Shown here: positions 1 through 5,541 of the stretch, in pieces
Numbering within the stretch: position 1 is the first letter of the stretch
Layout of the letters: each line of letters begins with the position of its first letter
From: Acetobacteraceae bacterium
GTDB lineage: Bacteria > Pseudomonadota > Alphaproteobacteria > Acetobacterales > Acetobacteraceae
Assembly: GCA_027311485.1 (NCBI GenBank)
Contig: DAICYU010000307.1
Location: forward strand, 1 to 5,541
DNA length: 5,541 nt
Direction: 5' to 3'
Made by a program: the position numbers and the translations under genes
Notes under the pieces: generated by a model
The model's database searches: none
Told to the model about the DNA's origin: nothing
The model's input: only the letters and a program-made list of their open reading frames with translations

Positions 1-2
1 CG

Positions 3-113
3 GGCGCCCTGGTGGTGCTGCTCTTCATGATCGGCGTTCTGCTGACGTCCGCGGTTCTTGCGTTGTCGCTCGTGATGCAGGGGTGGCTGGCGGCTCTGAT
101 CGTCGCGGCGTTC
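3..113 (+). other. Foreign membrane-segment coding piece at the 5' end of the P450 remnant
   Basis: This stretch encodes two nearly uninterrupted hydrophobic helices with a short MQGW turn between them, ending at about the LIVAAF residues where the P450 I-helix begins. It has no counterpart in CYP153 enzymes. The pattern of Ala/Leu/Val-rich helices followed by a GWLAALIV-like second helix recalls the small two-helix proteins of the phage-holin-like superfamily (YqjE/DUF1469 and actinobacterial Holin-X types). That resemblance is impressionistic. The piece runs off the left edge of the window, so its own start is not visible. Confidence 0.4.
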
Positions 114-126
114 CTGCTGATCGTCG
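96..126 (+). repeat. 10-bp direct repeat at the P450 fusion point
   Basis: CTGATCGTCG occurs at 96-105 and again at 117-126, exactly 21 bp apart and in the same frame, encoding Leu-Ile-Val each time. The first copy lies in the membrane segment and the second in the start of the P450 I-helix. The fusion point falls between the two copies, so this may be the microhomology used when the genes were joined. Chance similarity of two hydrophobic helices in GC-rich DNA is also possible. Confidence 0.5.
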
Positions 127-621
127 GCGGCAACGACACCACCCGGAACTCCATGACCGGGGGGCTGCTGGCGCTGAACCAATTCCCGGATCAATATCGC
201 AAGCTGCACGACAATCCTGCACTGGTGGAGACACTGGTGCCGGAGATCATCCGCTATGTGACGCCGGTGATCTATATGCGGCGAACCGCCACGCGCCACA
301 CGGAACTGGGCGGCAAGACGATCAGGGCCGGCGACAAGGTCGCCATGTATTACGTCTCCGGCAACCGGGACCCGGACGCAATCGAAAACCCGGATGCGTT
401 CATCATCGACCGCGCCCGCCCGCGGCAGCACTTGTCATTCGGCTTCGGCATCCATCGTTGCGTCGGAAACCGTCTGGCCGAGCTGCAGCTGAAGATCCTG
501 TGGCAAGAAATCCTGGCGCGGTTCCCGATGATCGAAGTGGTGGGGGAGGCAAAGCGCACCTACTCCGGTTTCATTCACGGCTTCCGGTCGATGCCGGTCC
601 GAATTCCCGGGTAGCAGGTCA

Positions 622-645
622 GGCAGGCGCGACGCCCCGCCTGCC
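622..645 (+). terminator. Hairpin after the P450 remnant, possible terminator
   Basis: GGCAGGCG (622-629) pairs perfectly with CGCCTGCC (638-645) around an 8-base loop, starting 7 bases after the P450 stop codon. No run of T follows, so intrinsic termination is uncertain. It may instead act as an mRNA 3'-end stabiliser. Confidence 0.4.
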
Positions 646-717
646 AGGTTGCCGCCGGATCGGCAATGCCAGCGGGCAGGGGTGCAACGGCGGACATGAC
701 GGGGTATGTGCAAGGGG

Positions 718-723
718 AAAGGA
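718..723 (+). promoter_or_regulatory. Shine-Dalgarno sequence for the FAD-dependent dehydrogenase
   Basis: AAAGGA lies 8 bases before the ATG at 732, within the purine-rich run GGGGAAAGGAA. This selects the start at 732 over the in-frame ATGs at 666 and 696, which have no comparable site and would add residues not expected in this family. Confidence 0.7.
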
Positions 724-731
724 ACTTGACC

Positions 732-2162
732 ATGCCCGATACCGCCGTCCCCACCGTCTCGCTTCTGGATTCGCTGCGCGCCGTGGTCGGTGATCGCGGC
801 CTGCTGACGGACGCGACCGACACCGCCCCGTACACTCAGGATTGGCGGCGCCTCTACAAGGGCAGCACCCAAGCGGTGGTGCGGCCGGGCTCCACCGCCG
901 AACTGGCCGAGGTGGTGCGGCTGTGCGCTGCGTCCGGGACGCCGGTTGTGCCGCAAGGTGGCAACACGTCCATGGTCGGCGGCGCCGTCCCCGCCGAAGA
1001 CGGCACGGAAATCATCATCAGCACCGCTCGGCTGAACCGTATCCGCGACATGGACCCGGCCGACATGACGCTGACGGTCGAGGCCGGGGTGACGCTGAAG
1101 GCCGCGCAGACGGCGGCGGCCGATGCCGGCTGCCTGCTGCCCCTGTCGATCTCATCCGAGGGGTCGGCGCAGATCGGCGGCGTGCTGGCCGTGAATGCCG
1201 GCGGCAACAACACCGTGCGCTATGGCAATGCGCGCGACATGGTGCTTGGGCTGGAGGTTGTGCTGCCGGACGGCACGGTGTGGAACGGGCTGCGACGACT
1301 ACGCAAGGACAATACCGGCTACTGCCTGCGGCAGTTGTTCGTCGGTGCCGAGGGCACGCTGGGTATTATCACAGCAGCCGTGCTGAAACTCGTGCCGCAG
1401 CCGAAGGAGATCGCCGTGGCGTTGTGCGCGGTGGATGGCCCCGAAGCGGCGCTGACGCTGTTCACGCGGTTCCAGGCGCATGATGCGGCGTCCATCAGTG
1501 CGTTTGAGCTGATGTCGGGCCTTGGCATGTCCTTTGTCCTCAAGCACATTCCGGGCGCGGTGCTGCCGCTGGCGGAACCGGCACCGTTTTATGTGCTGGT
1601 GGAACTGGCGACGCCTCGCCCGCAAGCGGGGCTGCGGGACATGTTGGAACAGGTGCTGGAACAGGCGCTGGAAGACGGCATCGTGCTGGATGCGGCGATC
1701 GCCGAATCCGATGCCCAGCGCGCGGCGATCTGGAAACTGCGGGAGGAGCACTCGGAAGCGCAGAAGCGCGAGGGCGCGAGTGTGAAGAACGATGTGTCCG
1801 TGCCGGTTTCCAAGGTGCCGGCGTTCATTCGGGAAGCCACGGCTGCCTGTGAGGCTTTGATGCCCGGTGTTCGAATGGTCCCGTTCGGGCACATGGGTGA
1901 CGGCAATATTCACTTCAACCTGGAACAGCCGGTTGCGGCGGAGGCTGCGTGGTTCCTGGCCCAGGACCACGCGATCATGGACGCGGTGAACGCGGTTGTG
2001 CGGAAATTCGACGGCAGTTTCTCGGCCGAGCACGGGATCGGGAAGCTGAAACCGTATATGATGCCGGACTGGCGGGGCGGGGCGGAGCTGGCGCTGATGC
2101 AACGGATCAAGGCCGCGATCGACCCGGTGGGGATCATGAATCCCGGTAAGGTTCTACCGTAG
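732..2162 (+). CDS. FAD-linked 2-hydroxyacid dehydrogenase, GlcD / D-2-hydroxyglutarate dehydrogenase family
   Basis: A complete 476-residue flavoprotein. Residues ~45-222 form the FAD-binding PCMH-type domain, with the pyrophosphate loop PQGGNTSMVGG at 74-84 and ISSEGSAQIGG at 140-150. The segment LRKDNTGYCLRQLF (190-203) followed by GAEGTLGIIT (205-214) is characteristic of the D-2-hydroxyglutarate/D-lactate dehydrogenase branch. The C-terminal FAD-oxidase domain carries GHMGDGNIH at 386-394 and SAEHGIGKLK at 431-440. By analogy with human D2HGDH, His387, His394 and Glu433 would bind the catalytic divalent metal. It ends with NPGKVLP, typical of the family, and the length is normal. These enzymes oxidise a D-2-hydroxyacid such as 2-hydroxyglutarate, lactate or glycolate, and pass electrons to ETF, a quinone or a cytochrome. 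No glcE or glcF partner follows, which argues against a three-subunit glycolate oxidase, so it probably works as a single subunit. The substrate cannot be read from the sequence. The P450 remnant ends 117 bp upstream on the same strand. Confidence 0.93.
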   Translation: MPDTAVPTVSLLDSLRAVVGDRGLLTDATDTAPYTQDWRRLYKGSTQAVVRPGSTAELAEVVRLCAASGTPVVPQGGNTSMVGGAVPAEDGTEIIISTARLNRIRDMDPADMTLTVEAGVTLKAAQTAAADAGCLLPLSISSEGSAQIGGVLAVNAGGNNTVRYGNARDMVLGLEVVLPDGTVWNGLRRLRKDNTGYCLRQLFVGAEGTLGIITAAVLKLVPQPKEIAVALCAVDGPEAALTLFTRFQAHDAASISAFELMSGLGMSFVLKHIPGAVLPLAEPAPFYVLVELATPRPQAGLRDMLEQVLEQALEDGIVLDAAIAESDAQRAAIWKLREEHSEAQKREGASVKNDVSVPVSKVPAFIREATAACEALMPGVRMVPFGHMGDGNIHFNLEQPVAAEAAWFLAQDHAIMDAVNAVVRKFDGSFSAEHGIGKLKPYMMPDWRGGAELALMQRIKAAIDPVGIMNPGKVLP

Positions 2163-2177
2163 TCAGAAACCAGGGGC

Positions 2178-2200
2178 CGGCGGGGGCATGTCCCCCGCCG
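2178..2200. terminator. Bidirectional terminator-like hairpin between convergent genes
   Basis: CGGCGGGGG (2178-2186) pairs perfectly with CCCCCGCCG (2192-2200) around a 5-base loop. It starts 15 bp after the dehydrogenase stop and lies about 50 bp beyond the SQR stop on the other strand. The plus strand has no T-run afterwards. The minus strand has a modest TTTCT shortly after the stem. Its position between two converging genes supports a shared terminator. Confidence 0.65.
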
Positions 2201-2215
2201 TGCCATGATATGCAA

Positions 2216-2235
2216 CCCCGCATGCTCCAGCGGGG
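2216..2235. terminator. Second small hairpin in the convergent gap
   Basis: CCCCGC (2216-2221) pairs with GCGGGG (2230-2235) around an 8-base loop, just beyond the 3' end of the SQR gene. It is a 6-bp GC-only stem with no T-run, so it may only assist the stronger hairpin next to it. Confidence 0.35.
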
Positions 2236-2249
2236 CGCGCGCATACTCC

Positions 2250-3552
2250 GTCAGACCCGCGTATCCGTTGAGTCCATGACTGGTTCCTTGAGCTTCTGGA
2301 TATTGAGCTGCTTGAGCAGGAAGCGCTCGTAGAACGGCTCACTTTCGCCGGTGCGAATCTTGCGGATGAAATATTTCTCGAACCCGACCTTCGCCATATG
2401 GACCCAGTTGCCCTTCGACGCCCAGTTGACGTTGCGCGGGGGGATCTGCGGCTGTGCGACGAACGCCACGCCACCATCGCCGAAGTCAGCCAGGCATACC
2501 GCGTTCCAGGTCGGGCGTGCGTGTGGCTGCTGACCGCGCAGCAGCGCGCCGATGTTCAATGCGGTGGCGGTCACCATGGATTCGATCATGAAGCCCGTCT
2601 TGGGCACGCCGACGGGAACCGGTGTCTTGCCGACCGCGGCAATGGCGACGCACACGCCCACTGCGAAGACATTCGGGAAGGTGGGATTGCGCTGATGGTC
2701 ATCCACCACCACGAAGCCGCGCGGATTGACTAGGCCTTGGATGCCGCGCACTGCCGCAACGCCGCGGAACGACGGCAGCAGCATGGCGAAGCTGAACGGC
2801 AGGTTATGGGTGGCGTGCGCCGATCCGTCTTCCGCCACCTCCCGCACCGTCATGGACCCGGCGGCGACGTCATCCACCATGGCATTGGTGATCCACTTGA
2901 TGTGGCGCTGCCTGAATTCGCTCTCCATCAGGCTTTTTGTGTCGCCTACTCCGTCCAGCCCGAGATGCCCGATATACGGCTCCGAGGTGACAAAGGTCAT
3001 CGGAACGCGGTCGCGGACACGCCGGCGGCGCAATTCGGTATCCAGGATGTAGGCGAACTCATAGGCCGGGCCGAAGCACGACGCGCCTTGCACCGCGCCG
3101 ATGACCACCGGCCCCGGCATTTTCGCTAGCCGGTCCACCGCGGCAAAAGCCTGCTCGGCATGCCCGGTCTGGCAAACGGACTGCGTGTTCGCCTCTGGCC
3201 CGAAACCCGGGATTTCGTCGAAAGCAAGCTCGGGTCCGGTGGCAATGACGAGGTAGTCATATGGCACAGCCTCGCCGCCCCGGAGTTCCACACGGTTCTC
3301 GGTGGGGTGGACGCGGGTCGCGCCTTCCGTCCTGAACTTGATTTTATGCCGCTGGGTCGCGCGGCCGAGGTCTACCCGCACGTCATCCGGCTTTCGCCAG
3401 CCGACGGCAACCCATGGGTTGGACGGCGTGAATTCAAAGCTGTCACGCTCTCCGATCAACGTGAGCCGGTCTTCCGGCCGCAGCTGTGCAGCAAGTTCGT
3501 AGGCGGCGAGCGTGCCCCCCAATCCGGCACCTAGAACGACAACTTCGGCCAT
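2250..3552 (-). CDS. sqr: Sulfide:quinone oxidoreductase
   Basis: A complete 433-residue membrane-associated flavoprotein that oxidises sulfide to sulfur or polysulfide and reduces the quinone pool. The N-terminal FAD-binding Rossmann motif is GAGLGG (8-13). FTPSNPWVAVGW (41-52) and YDYLVIATGP (98-107) are typical of SQR. All three redox-active cysteines are present: Cys127 in QSVCQTGHA, Cys159 in GASCFGPAYE and Cys353 in WNAVCLADFGD. They match Cys128, Cys160 and Cys356 of the Acidithiobacillus ferrooxidans enzyme, which it resembles along its length. His131 and His196 match that enzyme's conserved histidines. The second FAD-contact region is near NVFAVGVCVAI (294-304). The C-terminal segment with FEKYFIRK (391-398) is the amphipathic membrane-docking and quinone-side part. 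I chose the ATG at 3552 because it gives MAEVVVLGAG, like characterised homologues, and has GGGAGGA upstream. A lone gene with its own promoter suggests sulfide detoxification or opportunistic sulfide respiration. Confidence 0.95.
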
Positions 3553-3561
3553 TGGGACCAT

Positions 3562-3568
3562 TCCTCCC
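3562..3568 (-). promoter_or_regulatory. Shine-Dalgarno sequence for sqr
   Basis: GGGAGGA on the minus strand ends 9 bases before the ATG at 3552. A second in-frame ATG at 3559-3561 directly abuts it and is too close to be used. This decides the start of sqr. Confidence 0.75.
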
Positions 3569-3611
3569 GGCAATTATGTGAGTTGGGCGAGTCGATACCC
3601 CACAGGCTGGA

Positions 3612-3640
3612 TTTATATACTTATCTTCGTAGATTCGCAA
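3612..3640 (-). promoter_or_regulatory. Sigma-70-type promoter of sqr
   Basis: On the minus strand, TTGCGA (3635-3640) is followed after exactly 17 bases by TATAAA (3612-3617). Each box is close to consensus and the spacing is ideal. The predicted transcription start is near 3605, leaving a leader of about 53 bases. The patch is strikingly AT-rich for this window. The -35 box lies inside a palindrome, described separately. Confidence 0.7.
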
Positions 3641-3655
3641 TTACGAAAATTCGAA
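3626..3655. promoter_or_regulatory. 30-bp imperfect palindrome over the sqr -35 box, likely operator
   Basis: Four half-sites are placed symmetrically: TTCG at 3626-3629 and 3634-3637, then CGAA at 3644-3647 and 3652-3655. They surround a central AATT (3639-3642), and the dyad axis is between 3640 and 3641. Eleven of the 15 base-pair positions are symmetric. It contains ATTC-N8-GAAA at 3633-3648, one base from the ATTC-N8-GAAT operator I recall for SqrR, the ArsR-family persulfide-responsive repressor of Rhodobacter sqr genes. A protein bound here would cover the -35 element, which suits repression relieved by sulfide. No regulator gene is in the window, so its identity is inferred. Confidence 0.6.
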
Positions 3656-4040
3656 GCAATCCATCTCTCAAAGGCTTCACCCGCAAACGCACCGACGCGG
3701 CAACGGCGTGGACGAGTCGCGGCCCATAGCCGCGGGGTGTTGGCGATCGTGGGCCGTAGACGGAATCATCAGCGGTGCTGGCGCGGGCACACCGGTGCCG
3801 GTGCGGTGGCAAAAACGGCCAGCTTCATCGGATGCGATTGTAGCGCACGATCATTAAATGCGCGCCACATACTCACGCCTGCAGCGGCGTACCCAATTTT
3901 TCTGTTGCGACGCGCTGCGACTTTGCGGCAGGAATACGGCGCACATCATCACGATGCCGGCAAAACACATAGATGTGTGCTAACACGATCGCTCGCCATC
4001 CAGGCGCAGCAAGCCGCCCGACCTTTGCAATTCGTTACGT
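3656..4040. other. Non-coding stretch between sqr and the 56-residue gene
   Basis: I find no credible gene here. The open frames that cross it run through the sqr promoter, lack ribosome binding sites and give low-complexity Arg/Ala/His-rich translations. It holds two minor dyads: CGGCCCA (3720-3726) facing TGGGCCG (3750-3756) across a 23-base loop, and ACACAT-AG-ATGTGT at 3965-3978. A promoter for the gene at 4053 is expected here, but no pair of boxes stands out. TTGCGG (3923-3928) has only a poor -10 after it. Confidence 0.5.
3965..3978. promoter_or_regulatory. 14-bp palindrome upstream of the 56-residue gene
   Basis: ACACAT and ATGTGT are perfect inverted copies separated by AG, about 75 bp before the start at 4053. 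The 2-base spacer is too short for a stable hairpin of the whole dyad, so a protein-binding site is more plausible than an RNA stem. It could also be chance. Confidence 0.3.
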
Positions 4041-4052
4041 AAGGACATGATT

Positions 4053-4223
4053 ATGTCGCACTCCACGCCGCTCGCGGTCGAAGAGCACGTGCATGGCGAA
4101 ACCGTCTGGGTCGCGGTTCGCTCCCGCGGCGCCGATTGGTCTTGGTTGACCCCCGACGAAGCCGTTCGGCTCGGCCGGGAGTGGATCGAGAAGTACAGCC
4201 CGGTCGTTCAGGCCGCCGAGTAA
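4053..4223 (+). CDS. Small protein of unknown function, 56 residues
   Basis: I do not recognise a family. The frame begins at the ATG at 4053 with AAGGA (4041-4045) 7 bases upstream. An in-frame ATG at 4047 sits too close to that site, though it would add only Met-Ile. Coding support: about 84% of codons end in G or C, as in neighbouring genes; the Shine-Dalgarno site is well placed; and the stop lies 7 bases before a strong hairpin. The protein is acidic at its N-terminus, has a short beta-like segment ETVWVAVRSRG (16-26), a Trp pair in DWSWLTPDEA (28-37), and a probable C-terminal helix around AVRLGREWIEKY (37-48). It has no signal peptide, membrane helix or cysteine, so it is probably cytoplasmic. 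It is convergent with the binding-protein gene, which gives no clue to its role. The palindrome TTACGTAA (4035-4042) overlaps the start of its ribosome binding site. Confidence 0.7.
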   Translation: MSHSTPLAVEEHVHGETVWVAVRSRGADWSWLTPDEAVRLGREWIEKYSPVVQAAE

Positions 4224-4229
4224 TCATGC

Positions 4230-4256
4230 CGGCGGGGTGATCGGATCACCCCGCCG
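4230..4256. terminator. Strong bidirectional terminator-like hairpin
   Basis: CGGCGGGGTGA (4230-4240) pairs perfectly over 11 bp with TCACCCCGCCG (4246-4256) around a 5-base loop. It starts 7 bases after the stop of the 56-residue gene and lies about 20 bases beyond the stop of the binding-protein gene on the other strand. No clear T-run follows on either strand, but its strength and position between convergent genes make a shared terminator the best reading. Confidence 0.7.
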
Positions 4257-4277
4257 CCTGGCTCATCCCGCCATCCG

Positions 4278-5501
4278 TCAGCCCACTGGAAAGTTGCACG
4301 CCGGATTGAGCGGGTGCAGCACTTCCGACGGTGGAGAGGTCCGGACCAGCTTATAGAGATCCCACTCGCTCTTGCTTTCCTGCGGCGTCTTCACCTGAAA
4401 CAGGTAGGCAGGGAATTCGCCCCGTCCATCGGCGCGCACACGCCCCGGGCCGAAGGCGTCGTCCTGAGTCGGCATCGCCTTCATCTTCGCAATCGCGGCC
4501 CGGCCGCTCTTCTTTGCCGCGGCACCACCCATGGCGGCCACAGCCTTCATGTAATGCAGCGTAGAGCTGTAAGAACTCGCCTGCGCCTGGTTCGGATAGT
4601 TGTTCAGCTTGCTAAGCGCCAGCAGGCGCTTGGTAAATGCCCGGGTGCCGTCGTTGAGGTCCCAGTAGAACGTTTCGGTGGTCAGCAGGCCGCCGCAGAT
4701 CTGCGTTCCCAGCGCGTGCGGGTTCTGGATGAACATCAGCAGCGGCGCCAGCTTGTTGGTCTTGTTCAGGCCGAATTCTGCCGCCTGCTTGATGCAGTTC
4801 TCGGTATCCAGGCCGGCATTGGCGAACGCCACGACCTGCGCGCCGCTGGCCTGTGCCTGCGCCAGATAGGACGAGAAATCGGTTGTGTCGGGGAACGGAT
4901 AGCGCAGCACGCCTTTCACCTGACCGCCGCCCTTCTTCACGACATCGGCGGTGAGCGTTTCCAGCGACTGGCCGAACGCGTAGTCGGCGGTGATGAAGTA
5001 CCAGGACTTGAAGCCCTGCGCCACCAGTGAGCCACCGGTGGAGTGGGCGTTTTCGTAGGTGTCAAAGCTCCATACGATTGTATTTGGGCTGCATTGCTGA
5101 TCAGTCAGGGACGATACGGTCGCCGATGCGTTCAGATGGATCTTGTCCTTTTCCTTGGCGACCTGGGCGACCGCAAGCGCCACTGACGATGTCGGCACGT
5201 CTGCGGCTACATCGACGCCGCTGTCGAACCATTGCCGCGCGATCGAGGCCGCGACGTCGGGCTTGTTCTGGTGGTCGGCGGTGATCACCTCGACGTCACA
5301 ATCGAGATGTGGTTTCATTTCTTCCACCGCCAGGCGGGTGGCAGCCACCGAGGTCGGTCCGGTATTGTCGCGATAGGTGCCGGACAGGTCCGTCAGCACG
5401 CCGATGACGATCTTTGTGCGTCCCTCGGCGCGCGGCCGCGCCAACGGCAGCAAAGTCGTGGCGGCAGCGCCCCCAATAAGGGTTCGGCGTGTCGAAATCA
5501 T
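4278..5501 (-). CDS. ABC transporter substrate-binding protein, branched-chain amino acid (LivK/Peripla_BP_6) type
   Basis: A complete 407-residue periplasmic binding protein. Residues 1-~26 are an export signal with the twin-arginine motif STRRTLIG (3-10) and a short Ala/Leu-rich core, so Tat export is likely. The mature protein starts with KIVIGVLTDLSGTYRDNTGP (30-49), the typical first strand and ligand loop of this family. ADHQNKPDVAASIARQWFD (75-93) and DVPTSSVALAVAQVAKEKDK (101-120) follow, then FITADYAFGQSLE (169-181) and YPFPDTTDFSSYLAQAQASG (201-220) of the second lobe. Members bind amino acids, amides, urea, aromatic acids or other small organic solutes; the ligand cannot be told here. 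No permease or ATPase gene is visible on the downstream side, and the upstream side leaves the window, so its transporter is unknown. AGGGAGA (5511-5517) lies 9 bases before the ATG. Confidence 0.92.
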   Translation of the reverse strand: MISTRRTLIGGAAATTLLPLARPRAEGRTKIVIGVLTDLSGTYRDNTGPTSVAATRLAVEEMKPHLDCDVEVITADHQNKPDVAASIARQWFDSGVDVAADVPTSSVALAVAQVAKEKDKIHLNASATVSSLTDQQCSPNTIVWSFDTYENAHSTGGSLVAQGFKSWYFITADYAFGQSLETLTADVVKKGGGQVKGVLRYPFPDTTDFSSYLAQAQASGAQVVAFANAGLDTENCIKQAAEFGLNKTNKLAPLLMFIQNPHALGTQICGGLLTTETFYWDLNDGTRAFTKRLLALSKLNNYPNQAQASSYSSTLHYMKAVAAMGGAAAKKSGRAAIAKMKAMPTQDDAFGPGRVRADGRGEFPAYLFQVKTPQESKSEWDLYKLVRTSPPSEVLHPLNPACNFPVG

Positions 5502-5521
5502 TTTGTCAGTTCTCCCTGGAA

Positions 5522-5537
5522 CTGCGGTGCACCGCAG
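5522..5537. promoter_or_regulatory. Perfect 16-bp palindrome upstream of the binding-protein gene
   Basis: CTGCGGTGCACCGCAG reads the same on both strands. It lies 20 bases before the ATG at 5501 and just 4 bases upstream of the Shine-Dalgarno AGGGAGA. It could be a repressor operator. In RNA it could fold as a 6-bp stem with a TGCA loop near the ribosome binding site. The window ends 4 bases later, so the promoter is not visible. Confidence 0.5.
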
Positions 5538-5541
5538 CTTT

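Larger units (their letters stand above)
3..614 (+). pseudogene. CYP153-like cytochrome P450, C-terminal half only, fused in frame to two hydrophobic helices
   Basis: The frame is open from the window edge to a TAG at 612-614. Residues below count from the GTG at 12. From about residue 35 it is a clear P450: I-helix oxygen-activation motif GGNDTTRN (39-46), K-helix EIIR (78-81), and heme loop FGFGIHRCVG (143-152) with the axial thiolate at Cys150. The wording, including GGNDTTRNSM, SGNRDPDAIENPDAF and RPRQHLSFGFGIHRC, matches the CYP153 family of medium-chain alkane terminal hydroxylases, soluble enzymes of roughly 420 residues. About 250 N-terminal residues (helices A to H, most substrate-recognition sites) are absent. 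In their place are two hydrophobic stretches, roughly residues 1-21 and 25-38. No frame of bases 1-110 encodes the expected P450 sequence. The remnant is unlikely to fold as a working monooxygenase. A chimeric assembly cannot be excluded. Family call strong; CYP153 assignment from memory of the family. Confidence 0.8.

Noticed and set aside
666..731. Upstream in-frame start adding 22 residues to the FAD dehydrogenase
   Set aside because: The ATG at 666 lacks a ribosome binding site, while AAAGGA is correctly placed before the ATG at 732, and the extra residues are not family-like.
435..956. 173-residue minus-strand frame spanning the P450 end and dehydrogenase start
   Set aside because: It overlaps two better-supported coding regions and shows no recognisable domain.
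1299..2102. 267-residue minus-strand frame opposite the FAD dehydrogenase
   Set aside because: An antisense shadow of a well-conserved gene in GC-rich DNA; the Arg/Gln/His-rich translation resembles no protein family.
3553..3573. Earlier sqr start at TTG 3573, adding MPGGMVP
   Set aside because: The added codons contain the Shine-Dalgarno itself, and characterised SQR proteins begin directly before the Rossmann strand, as the ATG at 3552 does.
3720..3756. CGGCCCA/TGGGCCG inverted repeat as a terminator or small RNA
   Set aside because: The 7-bp stem with a 23-base loop is weak, has no T-run and follows no gene end.
3512..4042. 176-residue plus-strand open frame through the sqr promoter and the long gap
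   Set aside because: It starts inside the sqr gene on the opposite strand, crosses the promoter and dyad, has no ribosome binding site and yields an unstructured Arg/Ala/His-rich translation.
4314..5030. 238-residue plus-strand frame opposite the binding-protein gene
   Set aside because: A shadow frame made by codon bias on the other strand; low-complexity Arg/Leu/Gln-rich translation with no ribosome binding site.

Overview
The window is GC-rich chromosomal DNA, probably from an alphaproteobacterium. The composition, the Tat-secreted LivK-type binding protein, the CYP153-type P450 and the Acidithiobacillus-like sulfide:quinone oxidoreductase (SQR) would all fit an acetic-acid-bacterium relative or another member of the Rhodospirillales. 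That placement is an inference. No rRNA, tRNA, CRISPR array or insertion sequence is visible.

Layout, left to right. (1) Positions 3-614, plus strand: the C-terminal ~165 residues of a CYP153-like cytochrome P450. Its missing N-terminal half is replaced in frame by two hydrophobic helices, so it is probably a deletion fusion and a gene remnant. (2) Positions 732-2162, plus: an intact FAD-linked 2-hydroxyacid dehydrogenase of the GlcD / D-2-hydroxyglutarate dehydrogenase family. (3) Positions 2250-3552, minus: a complete SQR with all three redox cysteines. It converges on the dehydrogenase across hairpins in an 87-bp gap. (4) Positions 3553-4052: a ~500-bp gap with an AT-rich patch that holds a good sigma-70-type promoter for the SQR gene. 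A 30-bp imperfect palindrome lies over its -35 box. (5) Positions 4053-4223, plus: a 56-residue protein of unknown function. (6) Positions 4278-5501, minus: a complete branched-chain-amino-acid-type ABC substrate-binding protein with a twin-arginine signal, convergent with the small gene across a strong hairpin. A perfect 16-bp palindrome lies just upstream of its ribosome binding site.

The genes do not form one operon. They look like separate metabolic units: quinone-linked sulfide oxidation or detoxification, FAD-linked 2-hydroxyacid oxidation, and uptake of a small organic solute. I see no convincing multi-gene novel system. The points most worth a second look are the palindrome over the SQR promoter, the P450 chimera, the unknown 56-residue protein and the palindrome upstream of the binding-protein gene.
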